From positions 168,116-232,115 of the forward strand of contig NZ_LMOH01000028.1 of NCBI RefSeq assembly GCF_001423245.1: a stretch of DNA of 64,000 nt, given 5' to 3'. Below are positions 1 through 7,224 of this stretch, piece after piece. The stretch's first letter is position 1; each line of letters starts with the position of its first letter. Source of the DNA: Aureimonas sp. Leaf324 (GTDB lineage Bacteria; Pseudomonadota; Alphaproteobacteria; Rhizobiales; Rhizobiaceae). A program made the translations under genes and the position numbers. The notes under the pieces are model-generated. The model saw only the letters and a program-made list of their open reading frames with translations. It did no database searches and was not told the origin of the DNA.

Positions 1-425
1 CGCCGGAGGCGTTCCTGGCGCTCAAGGTGGTGGGCGCGGCCTATCTCGTCTGGCTCGCGGTCCAGGCGATCCGCCACGGCTCGTCGCTTTCGGTCGAGCG
101 CGCCAAGGCGCCGCCGCAGTCCTTTGCGGCCAACTGGGCGACGGGGATCGGGATCAATCTCCTGAACCCCAAGATCATCCTGTTCTTCGTGACGTTCCTG
201 CCGCAGTTCGTCGCCGTCGGCGATCCGCATGCGGGCTCGAAACTCTTCTTCCTCGGCGTCTACTTCATCCTCGTCGCGACGCCGATCACGGTCGCGATGA
301 TCTTCGCGGCCGACCGGATCGCGGCGACCCTGAAGGGCAAGCCCGCGGTGATGCGCTTCATCGACTGGCTGTTCGCCTCGGTCTTCTCGGCCTTCGCGAT
401 CCACATCCTCCTCGCCCGCGCCTGA
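1..425 (+). CDS. LysE/RhtB-family amino-acid exporter, 5' end cut by window
   Basis: The reading frame is open from base 3, so the N-terminus lies outside the window; about 140 residues remain. They contain hydrophobic segments and the family's mid-protein motif, a Gly-rich stretch followed by NLLNPK (GIGINLLNPKIILFF), which in LysE/RhtB exporters precedes a transmembrane helix. The family exports amino acids such as lysine, threonine or homoserine from the cytoplasm; the substrate cannot be read here. The stop codon overlaps the next gene's ATG by one base (TGATG), so the two are probably translationally coupled. Confidence 0.85.
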   Translation, partial: PEAFLALKVVGAAYLVWLAVQAIRHGSSLSVERAKAPPQSFAANWATGIGINLLNPKIILFFVTFLPQFVAVGDPHAGSKLFFLGVYFILVATPITVAMIFAADRIAATLKGKPAVMRFIDWLFASVFSAFAIHILLARA

Positions 426-844
426 TGGGCTGGCTCGGCTGGGCGCTGGCCTCGGCGGCCTTCGCAGCCCTGACGGCGGTGTTCGGCAAGATCGGCGTCA
501 CCGGCGTCCAGTCCGACTACGCGACCTTCCTGCGAACGCTCGTCATCGTCGCGCTGATCGCGGCGGTGGTGACGGGGGGCGGCCACTGGCGCTCGCCCAC
601 CGAGCTTCCCGGCCGCTCGCTCGTGTTCCTCGGGCTGTCGGGGCTGGCGACCGGGGCATCGTGGCTCTGCTACTACCGCGCGCTGCAACTCGGACAGGCG
701 GCGCAGGTCGCGCCGATCGACAAGTTGTCGGTGGTGCTGGTCGCGGTCTTCGGCGTCGCCTTCCTTCAGGAACGGCTGAACGCCGCCAACTGGGCCGGCA
801 TCGCCCTGATCGCGGGCGGAACGATCCTCGTCGCCTGGCGCTGA
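425..844 (+). CDS. EamA-type small membrane transporter (single domain)
   Basis: A 139-residue, very hydrophobic protein with about five predicted membrane segments that ends in the EamA-like motif FLQERLNAANWAGIALIAGG. EamA/DMT exporters usually carry two such repeats (about 300 residues, ten helices); this one has a single repeat, so it probably dimerises like small multidrug-resistance-type proteins. It follows the LysE-type exporter with a one-base overlap, suggesting a two-gene exporter operon. Substrate unknown. Start: ATG at 425, which leaves no room for an upstream alternative without deep overlap. Confidence 0.8.
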   Translation: MGWLGWALASAAFAALTAVFGKIGVTGVQSDYATFLRTLVIVALIAAVVTGGGHWRSPTELPGRSLVFLGLSGLATGASWLCYYRALQLGQAAQVAPIDKLSVVLVAVFGVAFLQERLNAANWAGIALIAGGTILVAWR

Positions 845-850
845 AGCCAC

Positions 851-1510
851 TCAGGCGTAGGCGTAGGGCCCACCGCGCTCCAGTGCCGCCCTGAAGGCCG
901 GCCGCGCATGGATGCGCTCGACGAAGGCCGGCAGATGGCGGCGCTGCCCGAAGCCGACGCGTGTGCCTGCCGCCTCCAGCGGAAAGCTCATCATGACGTC
1001 GGCGAGCGTCGGCTGCGGGCCGGCGAACCAGCCGGTCCCGGCCAGGGACGCGTCCCAGTAGTCGAGGAGGTCGGCGAGGCGCGGGGCGAGAAAGTGGGTG
1101 TCGACGCCCTTCATCAGGGCTTTGGCCAAGGGACGCACGACGAACGGCGCCTGCGACGGAATGCGCGCGAAGACGAGCTTCATCAGAAGCGGCGGCATGG
1201 CCGAGCCTTCGGCGTGGTGCAGGAAGTGCTGCATCCGCCACCAGTCGGCCGAGTCCGGCTCGGGCTGGAACCGGCCGCCGCCGTGGGTCTCGGCGATGTA
1301 GGAGACGATCGCCCCGGTCTCGGCCAGCGTGAGGTCGCCCTCGGTGATCACCGGCGACTTGCCGAGCGGATGGACCCGTTTCAGCTCGGGCGGCGCGGCC
1401 AGGCTCTTCGACCGCTCGTAGCGCCGGACCTCGTAGGGCACACCGAGCTCCTCGAGAAGCCACAGGACGCGCTGCGAGCGCGAGTTGTTCAGGTGGTGGA
1501 CGGTGATCAT
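851..1510 (-). CDS. Glutathione S-transferase family protein
   Basis: 219 residues, the usual length for a cytosolic GST. The N-terminal thioredoxin-like domain (about 1-80) begins with the motif VHHLNNSRSQRVLWLLEELG and contains the cis-proline/glutathione-binding block GKSPVITEGDLTLAETGAI; a helical C-terminal domain follows. GSTs conjugate glutathione to electrophiles or reduce peroxides; the subclass and substrate are not evident. The gene converges on the EamA gene, six bases apart, so no terminator fits between them. Confidence 0.85.
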   Translation of the reverse strand: MITVHHLNNSRSQRVLWLLEELGVPYEVRRYERSKSLAAPPELKRVHPLGKSPVITEGDLTLAETGAIVSYIAETHGGGRFQPEPDSADWWRMQHFLHHAEGSAMPPLLMKLVFARIPSQAPFVVRPLAKALMKGVDTHFLAPRLADLLDYWDASLAGTGWFAGPQPTLADVMMSFPLEAAGTRVGFGQRRHLPAFVERIHARPAFRAALERGGPYAYA

Positions 1511-1556
1511 GCCCGGCGAACTGGCACGATCGCGCTCCTTGCCAAGGGCGGCGCGT

Positions 1557-1778
1557 CTATTTCCCGGCCGCCTTGCGCAGCGCGTCGGCCATTCGGTCCT
1601 GCCAGCCGGGGCCCTCCTCCTGGAACCACTCCAGCACCTCGGAATCGACGCGCAGCGTCACCTGCTCGCGCCGCCCGGGAATGGCGACGGGCTCGCGCAC
1701 GCGCTCGGGCGCCTTGGTGGTCGCGGCCTTGAAGGCGGCCTCGGCGGCATCGCGGGGATTGGTGGGGCGTCGGGCCAT
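1557..1778 (-). CDS. BrnA-type (DUF4415) ribbon-helix-helix protein, no adjacent toxin
   Basis: 73 residues. The C-terminal half (VTLRVDSEVLEWFQEEG then WQDRMADALRKA) is the RHH DNA-binding fold of BrnA antitoxins, which repress their own brnTA operon and neutralise the BrnT RNase. No BrnT-like gene lies on either side: upstream is a membrane protein, downstream the GST. It is therefore either a solitary regulator or a relic antitoxin. The start is the ATG at 1778, which gives a complete domain with a short basic leader; longer in-frame reading runs into the upstream gene. Confidence 0.7.
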   Translation of the reverse strand: MARRPTNPRDAAEAAFKAATTKAPERVREPVAIPGRREQVTLRVDSEVLEWFQEEGPGWQDRMADALRKAAGK

Positions 1779-1789
1779 GAGGCGATCCT

Positions 1790-2227
1790 TCAGGCTTGCG
1801 GAGGGGGGAGGGCAGTCGGACGCCGACGCCAGCGGCCTGCGCCATGCCCGGCGACGATCCAGTAGACGAGGCCGAAGGCAAGGCCCGCGACGATCATCGC
1901 CGTCTCCAGCGCCGCGCTCCCGGCGCCCGGCGGAATGCGCGCGGCGGCAAAGCCGCCGACGAGCCCCGCCGCCGCATGCAGGATCAGCGAGCGCTGCCCG
2001 AGCGCCTCGGTCAGCACCATGAAGAGGCCCCAGGGGACGAGGGCCAGCGTGCCCACCTGCGCGGCCTGCGCGAAGAAGCCGAAGACGAGTTCCGTCCAGA
2101 CGAAGGGATCGACGCCCGCGGACGCCGGAATGTCGATGAAGGGCCAGAGCAGCGCGAAACTCGCGGCAAAGCACGCGAGCACGAAGCCGGTCGGGATCAG
2201 GAAGAGGAAGCGCAGGACCTGGATCAC
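1790..2227 (-). CDS. Hypothetical four-helix membrane protein
   Basis: 145 residues with about four hydrophobic segments (roughly 5-30, 45-75, 80-100 and 108-127) and a basic, proline-rich C-terminus. I do not recognise a named family. It starts with ATG at 2227, about 30 bases downstream of the rlmN stop on the same strand, and ends 11 bases before the BrnA-like gene, so the three may be co-transcribed. No catalytic motif is visible. Confidence 0.65.
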   Translation of the reverse strand: MIQVLRFLFLIPTGFVLACFAASFALLWPFIDIPASAGVDPFVWTELVFGFFAQAAQVGTLALVPWGLFMVLTEALGQRSLILHAAAGLVGGFAAARIPPGAGSAALETAMIVAGLAFGLVYWIVAGHGAGRWRRRPTALPPPQA

Positions 2228-2258
2228 GGGAGGTGCACCGAGCCGGCCGGGCGGGGTG

Positions 2259-3479
2259 TCACCCGGCGACCGCCGCCTCCAGCGCCAGCCGGTCGCCGCG
2301 CTTCATGCGCTCCGACTCCGACTTCAGCTGGCCGCAGGCGGCGAAGATGTCGCGCCCGCGCGGCGTGCGGATCGGCGAGGCATAGCCGGCTTGGTTGACG
2401 AAATCGGCGAAGCGCTCGATCTGGTCCCAGTCCGAGCATTCGTAGGGGCTGCCTGGCCAGGGGTTGAACGGGATCAGGTTGATCTTGGCCGGAATGCCCT
2501 TCAGCAGCCGCACGAGCTCGCGCGCGTCGGCGAGGCTGTCGTTGACGCCCTTCAGCATCACGTATTCGAAGGTGATGCGGCGGGCGTTGGAGAGGCCGGG
2601 ATAGGCGCGGCAGGCGTCCATCAGGTCCTGGATCGGGTACTTCTTGTTGATCGGCACGAGCACGTCGCGCAGCTCGTCCGTCACCGCATGGAGCGAGATG
2701 GCGAGCATCACGCCCATCTCCTCGCCGGTCTTCTCGATCATCGGCACGACGCCGGACGTCGACAGGGTGATGCGTCGCTTCGAGAGGGCCAGACCGTCGC
2801 CGTCCGACACCACGGCCAGCGCCGACTTCACGTGGTCGTAGTTGTAGAGCGGCTCGCCCATGCCCATCATCACGACGTTGGACACGAGGCGCCCCTCGGA
2901 GGGCACGATCGCGCCCTGCGGCGTCGAGGCTTCCGGAAAGTCGCCGAGCCGCTCGCGCGCCGTCAGCACCTGGCCGACGATCTCGGACGGCTCGAGGTTG
3001 CGCACGAGGCGCTGCGTGCCGGTGTGGCAGAAGGTGCAGGTGAGGGTGCAGCCGACCTGGGACGAGACGCACAGCGTGCCGCGCCCTTCCTCGGGGATGT
3101 AGACGGTCTCGATCTCGACCGGGCGACCGGCGCCGCGCGAGGGAAAGCGGAACAGCCACTTGCGCGTGCCGTCGACGGAAATCTGCTCCTCGACGATCTC
3201 CGGCCGCGCGATCTCGAAATGCTGGTCGAGCGTCGCGCGAAGGTCCTTCGAGACGTTGCGCATCTCGTCGAAGTCCTTGACCCCGCGCACGTAGAGCCAG
3301 TGCCAGAGCTGCTGGACGCGCATCCGGGCCTGCTTGGCGGGAATGCCGGCTTCGACCAGCGCCGCGCCCATCTCCTCACGCGACAGGCCGAGGAGAGACC
3401 GCTTGGCGGGGGCGGCGGCCGGCATCGCGCTCGGGCGGACGGCCTGCGCCGCAGTCGTGAGATCGATCGACACGCTCAT
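2259..3479 (-). CDS. rlmN: Dual-specificity rRNA/tRNA adenine C2-methyltransferase RlmN
   Basis: Radical-SAM enzyme that methylates C2 of A2503 in 23S rRNA and, in studied bacteria, A37 of some tRNAs. In the 406-residue protein the [4Fe-4S] motif CxxxCxxC is at C144/C148/C151. The methyl-carrying Cys in [10 protein letters not shown] is C137 (E. coli C118), and the second catalytic Cys in DIFAACGQL is near 382 (E. coli C355). The N-terminal helical RNA-binding domain is present. Length and all catalytic residues are intact. Start ATG at 3479. Confidence 0.97.
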   Translation of the reverse strand: MSVSIDLTTAAQAVRPSAMPAAAPAKRSLLGLSREEMGAALVEAGIPAKQARMRVQQLWHWLYVRGVKDFDEMRNVSKDLRATLDQHFEIARPEIVEEQISVDGTRKWLFRFPSRGAGRPVEIETVYIPEEGRGTLCVSSQVGCTLTCTFCHTGTQRLVRNLEPSEIVGQVLTARERLGDFPEASTPQGAIVPSEGRLVSNVVMMGMGEPLYNYDHVKSALAVVSDGDGLALSKRRITLSTSGVVPMIEKTGEEMGVMLAISLHAVTDELRDVLVPINKKYPIQDLMDACRAYPGLSNARRITFEYVMLKGVNDSLADARELVRLLKGIPAKINLIPFNPWPGSPYECSDWDQIERFADFVNQAGYASPIRTPRGRDIFAACGQLKSESERMKRGDRLALEAAVAG

Positions 3480-3622
3480 GGATGCACCTTGCCCGCGCGA
3501 GACTGCGATCGGCCCCGCTTTTCGTTCTGCGTTTCGTCTGGATCGATCTCAAATGATCCGAAACGGGCATTTTCGCAAGGGCTGCGGGCGATTGGCTGCC
3601 ATGTGGCAGCACCGCGCGCATG

Positions 3623-3648
3623 AAAAAGGCGCCGGTCGGCCCGGCGCC
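3623..3648 (-). terminator. Rho-independent terminator of the ialB-like gene
   Basis: Perfect 8-bp G+C stem (GGCGCCGG, 3628-3635, with CCGGCGCC, 3641-3648), five-base loop, and five A on the plus strand (3623-3627), i.e. a T run on the minus-strand transcript. It lies about 30 bases past the stop of the IalB-family gene. Confidence 0.8.
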
Positions 3649-3678
3649 TCGGTTCCTGCCAACCGGTCTGTCGGCGGC

Positions 3679-4179
3679 CTATTTGCAGTTCGCCAGCGAG
3701 TTGATCGCCGCCGTCACGCCCGAGAGTGAATAGGTGTAGTTGGTCTGCGTGCCGCGCTGCGACACCGCATCGACCTTCATCGCCTTGCCGGACTTCAGCG
3801 CGGCGACCAGCTGCGGCTCCTCGGCGGCGTTCTCGACCCAGGCGCTCTCGCCGCGCGTGAACAGCGTGAACTTCTTGCCGTCGATGTCGACCGTCACCTT
3901 GGAGCCGTCCTTCATCGGATAGCCCATGACGACCTGCGGCTCGTAAGCCTTCTTGTTGCTCGGCTTCTGGGAGACGAGGAAGAAGATGTCGCCGTGATCG
4001 ACGCTCGCCGGCTGCTTCGTCTTCGGCGTCGAGAGGATGTAGCAGACCTTGGAGCCGCTGGAATCGTAGGAGTAGCTGCCCCAGTCGTTGAACTGGTTCA
4101 CGCGGGTCGGGGTCTGGGCGGCAGACGCCACGCTGGAGAGCGCCACCATCGCCACCGCTGCCGTCAGAGCATGTTTCAT
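3679..4179 (-). CDS. Invasion-associated locus B (IalB) family protein
   Basis: 166 residues: a signal peptide (MKHALTAAVAMVALSSVASA, cleavage likely before AQT) followed by the IalB domain. Typical features are the opening W-x-SYS block, KVCYIL, VMGYPMKDGSKVTVDIDGKKF and a final Cys (NSLANCK), which probably forms a disulfide with the CYIL cysteine. IalB proteins are exported and occur widely in Rhizobiales; the name comes from Bartonella, where a homologue affects erythrocyte invasion, and it implies no virulence here. The ATG at 4179 is chosen because it opens directly into the signal peptide; the 53 upstream in-frame codons are unlike an export signal. Confidence 0.88.
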   Translation of the reverse strand: MKHALTAAVAMVALSSVASAAQTPTRVNQFNDWGSYSYDSSGSKVCYILSTPKTKQPASVDHGDIFFLVSQKPSNKKAYEPQVVMGYPMKDGSKVTVDIDGKKFTLFTRGESAWVENAAEEPQLVAALKSGKAMKVDAVSQRGTQTNYTYSLSGVTAAINSLANCK

Positions 4180-4449
4180 GGAGTTCGTGTCCCCGCTTGG
4201 TCCGGAATGCCATTGGACGCACGACCTTCGAGAGGTCGAGCGCGCTCGTGGCCGCAGGTTGGGCGATAAGCCTTTCCACAGGGTAAACGAACCGGAAAGT
4301 TCCGAATGGGCATTCGAAACTTCATCGCGTCCCGGCAAACGACCGTGCGCGGCTGCGGCCCGCCCACGAGCGACCGTCGCGACGAGGACGGAACGAATGG
4401 GGCGATAGTGGGACGCTGGAGCCGGCCGCCCAAAGCGGGCGGCGCCGTC

Positions 4450-4911
4450 TCAGGCCGAGCGTGCCGCCTCGTCGGCTCCGTCGCGCAGCGTCTCGCGGGC
4501 GCGCTCGTAATGCTCGGGCCGGATGTTCTTCTGCACCGCCGTGAAGGCAGCCAGGAGCACCGCCGCGTCGTCGGTGAAACCGAGGCCGACGATGAAATCC
4601 GGCACGACGTCGAAGGGCAGGACGAAATAGGCGAGGGCCGCCAGGAGGATGCCGCGCGACGCCGTCGGGGTCTGCGGGTCGAGCGCGCAGTGATAGGAGG
4701 CGACGACGTCCTCCATGAAGGGAATGTGCCGGGCGGCGCGCTTCAGCGTCGACAGGAAACCCTTGCGCACGCGCCGCTCCTGCCGGGCCTGTTCGGCCTC
4801 GTCGCCGGGCAGGAGGATCTCGCCGACCAGCACCTTGTCCGGGGCACCGAGGGTCGTGGTCCCGGTCTCGCCTGTGGTGTTGCCGGCGATCGGCCCGCCT
4901 TCGCTCGTCAT
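4450..4911 (-). CDS. YkvA/DUF1232 family membrane protein
   Basis: 153 residues from the ATG at 4911. The DUF1232 core is clear: LLAALAYFVLPFDVVPDFI followed by LGFTDDAAVLLAAF, the D-x-IPD-like motif and short membrane hairpin of YkvA proteins. Upstream is a basic segment (ERRVRKGFLSTLKRAARHIPFMEDVVASYHCALD) and an acidic/low-complexity leader. The function of the family is unknown. A start 22 codons further upstream is open but adds a non-conserved leader. Downstream, 4426-4444 holds a GC hairpin without a T run. Confidence 0.85.
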   Translation of the reverse strand: MTSEGGPIAGNTTGETGTTTLGAPDKVLVGEILLPGDEAEQARQERRVRKGFLSTLKRAARHIPFMEDVVASYHCALDPQTPTASRGILLAALAYFVLPFDVVPDFIVGLGFTDDAAVLLAAFTAVQKNIRPEHYERARETLRDGADEAARSA

Positions 4912-4995
4912 GCCCGTCTCCTCGAAATCGATGGCCCCCGCGCTCGCCGATATGGCGCGGCCCCGGCCGGGTTTCAAACCGGCCGGGGTCGGCCT

Positions 4996-5577
4996 TCAGC
5001 GGGCGGCCATCGCCAGCATGCCGGCGTCGCGCTGGCTGGGCAGGGCGTCGAGCGGGAAGGCCTCTTCCATCACGTAGGGCCCGCCGCCGACCGAATCCTT
5101 CGACGAGAACAGGACGAAGCGCGAGGCCTGGAAGGTCGGTGCGCGGAAGCCGCCGCGCAGCGCGAGATAGTGCGCGACCTCCTCGCTCTTGCCGTTGCGA
5201 AGCCGCGCCAGCGTGACGTGGGGCGTGAAGCGGCGGGGATCGGCGGGAACGCCGAGACGCTGCAGGATGCGGTCGATCTCGCCCTGCAGGAGGTCGAGCG
5301 GGCGCGAGGGTTCGACGTCGGCATAGACCGAATGCGGCTTCTTGCCGCCGAAGGCGCCGAGCCCGCGCAGCGTCACCGGGAAGGGCGCGCGCGACACCCG
5401 GTCGAGCGCGGCGACGATCTCGTCGGCGAGGCGCGCCTCGATGTCGCCGATGAAGCGCAGCGTGAGGTGGTAGTTCTCGGGCTCGATCCAGCGGGCGGAA
5501 GGCAGGCCGCCGCGCAGGAAGGAGAGGGACATCGCGGCGTCACGCGGGATCTCGAGGGCGGTGAACAGTCTCGGCAT
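4996..5577 (-). CDS. thpR: RNA 2',3'-cyclic phosphodiesterase ThpR (2H family)
   Basis: 193-residue 2H phosphoesterase that opens 2',3'-cyclic phosphates on RNA ends. Both catalytic HxTL motifs are visible: H37-L-T-L (NYHLTLRFIG) and H120-V-T-L (PHVTLARLR), with the expected GLGAFGGKK spacer. Length is normal. The ATG at 5577 (MPRLFTALEIP) is the family-like start; an upstream in-frame start adds 18 residues that do not look conserved. Confidence 0.92.
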   Translation of the reverse strand: MPRLFTALEIPRDAAMSLSFLRGGLPSARWIEPENYHLTLRFIGDIEARLADEIVAALDRVSRAPFPVTLRGLGAFGGKKPHSVYADVEPSRPLDLLQGEIDRILQRLGVPADPRRFTPHVTLARLRNGKSEEVAHYLALRGGFRAPTFQASRFVLFSSKDSVGGGPYVMEEAFPLDALPSQRDAGMLAMAAR

Positions 5578-5764
5578 TGGACGATCCTTCCCGTTCGGGG
5601 CCACGCTCGAGACCAGGCGCCTGCCTGTCACGCAAACGCGACCGAGTGCCTTACCCCATCGAAACTTTCATCACCGATCGTGGACTTCAAGGCTTGGCCG
5701 AGGCTTCTGCACAGAAGCGGTCCCGGCGTTGCTGCGATGCACCGTATGGTCGGGGACGATGGCG

Positions 5765-6418
5765 TCAGCCCTGCGCGCGCCCGCTCGTCTGCAGCGCCTC
5801 GATCACCTGCGGCAGAATGCCCTTGACGATCACCGCCACGCCTTCAGCGTTCGGGTGCATGTAGTCGGCCTGGTTCAGGCGGCCATTGCCGGCGACGCCC
5901 TCGAGGAAGAACGGATAGAGCGGCACGCCGTGCTTGGCGGCGAGCTCGCCGTAGATCGGGTTGAACTTCGCGGCATAGTCCGGGCCCATGTTGGGCGGGC
6001 TGATCATGCCGGCGAGCAGCACCTGCGTGTTCGGCCGCGCCTTCAGCTTGGTCAGGATCGCGTCGAGATTGGCGCGCGTCACGTCGGGGCTGACGCCGCG
6101 CAGCGCGTCGTTGGCGCCGAGTTCGACGATCACGACTTTAGCGTCTGTCGGTACCGACCAGTCGAGCCGGGCGAGGCCCCCGGTCGTGGTGTCGCCGGAA
6201 ACGCCCGCGTTGACGACGCGCGCCGCGTGCCCCGCGCCGTTCAGGGCCGCCTGGAGCTGGTCGGGGAAGGACTCGCCGGGGCCGACCCCGTAGCCGGCCG
6301 ACAGGCTGTCGCCGAGGGCCACCACCTGCGGAGCGGTCTCCTGCGCCCGCGTCGGCGCGCCAAGCGCCAGGCCGAGACCGATCGTCACGAAGGCGAGAAG
6401 CGATTGGAAGCGCTGCAT
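5765..6418 (-). CDS. Arylesterase / TesA-type SGNH hydrolase, exported
   Basis: 217 residues: signal peptide (MQRFQSLLAFVTIGLGLALG...TRAQ) and an SGNH/GDSL domain with the nucleophile in GDS38LSAGYGV, the block GANDAL (oxyanion Asn), and the D185-x-x-H188 pair in ADYMHP. Family members are periplasmic esterases, lysophospholipases or thioesterases (TesA). It is divergent from an ABC transporter pair, and tesA-ybbA-ybbP is a recurring arrangement in proteobacteria; the shared 95-bp gap should carry both promoters. Confidence 0.93.
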   Translation of the reverse strand: MQRFQSLLAFVTIGLGLALGAPTRAQETAPQVVALGDSLSAGYGVGPGESFPDQLQAALNGAGHAARVVNAGVSGDTTTGGLARLDWSVPTDAKVVIVELGANDALRGVSPDVTRANLDAILTKLKARPNTQVLLAGMISPPNMGPDYAAKFNPIYGELAAKHGVPLYPFFLEGVAGNGRLNQADYMHPNAEGVAVIVKGILPQVIEALQTSGRAQG

Positions 6419-6513
6419 GGGCCACCCATATTCCGCGTTGCGGCACGACGCCCCGCTCGCCGGAATGCGGGTGCGGGACGCTTGTCCGAAGAGGATATAG
6501 GAAGGGCGTCGCC

Positions 6514-7224
6514 TTGGCTGAAGCAGCGGTCCGGTTACGAAATGTTCAACTGACGCTGGGAACCGGCCGCAGCGCGGTGCACGTCCTGAAAGGCATCGAT
6601 CTCGACGTCGCGCGGGGCGAGTCGGTCGGCATCGTCGGCCCCTCGGGCTCCGGCAAGTCGACGCTTTTGATGGTGCTGGCCGGTCTCGAGCGGGCGGACG
6701 ACGGGCTCGTCGAGATCGCGGGCCAGGCGCTCGGGCCGATGAGCGAGGACCAGCTCGCCGCCTTCCGCGGGCGCCATGTCGGCATCGTCTTCCAGTCCTT
6801 CCACCTCATCCCCAACATGACGGCGCTCGAGAACGTCGCCGTGCCGCTGGAGCTGGCCGGTGTTCCCGACGCCTTCGTGCGGGCCGAGCGGGAGCTTGCC
6901 GCCGTCGGCCTCGGCCAGCGCGTCACCCACTATCCGGGCGAACTCTCGGGCGGGGAGCAGCAGCGCGTGGCGCTGGCCCGTGCTCTCGCGCCTGAGCCCG
7001 ACATCCTGATCGCCGACGAGCCGACCGGAAATCTCGACGGCGAGACGGGCGCTCAGGTCGCCGATCTCCTGTTTTCCGAGCAGGCCCGGCGCGGCATGAC
7101 GCTGATCCTCGTCACCCACGACAGGACGCTCGCCGCACGCTGCGGGCGCGAGGTCGCCGTGCGGTCCGGCGTGATCGAGCGCGGGTCGGCCCCCGCCGCA
7201 AAGTTCGCGGAAGCCGCCCAGTGA
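6514..7224 (+). CDS. ABC transporter ATP-binding protein, YbbA/LolD type
   Basis: 236-residue ATPase with Walker A (GPSGSGKST, about 42-50), Q-loop ([16 protein letters not shown]), signature [15 protein letters not shown], Walker [13 protein letters not shown] and the switch His in LVTHD. It belongs to the MacB/LolD/YbbA group that drives FtsX-type permeases. Its partner permease follows with a 4-base overlap. The start is a TTG at 6514, preceded at suitable distance by a purine-rich GGAAGG; no in-frame ATG lies nearby. Substrate probably lipid- or lipoprotein-related by family, not shown. Confidence 0.95.
   Translation: MAEAAVRLRNVQLTLGTGRSAVHVLKGIDLDVARGESVGIVGPSGSGKSTLLMVLAGLERADDGLVEIAGQALGPMSEDQLAAFRGRHVGIVFQSFHLIPNMTALENVAVPLELAGVPDAFVRAERELAAVGLGQRVTHYPGELSGGEQQRVALARALAPEPDILIADEPTGNLDGETGAQVADLLFSEQARRGMTLILVTHDRTLAARCGREVAVRSGVIERGSAPAAKFAEAAQ

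Noticed and set aside
4426..4444. GC hairpin after the YkvA gene as a terminator
   Set aside because: Stem is good but there is no T run on the transcript side.
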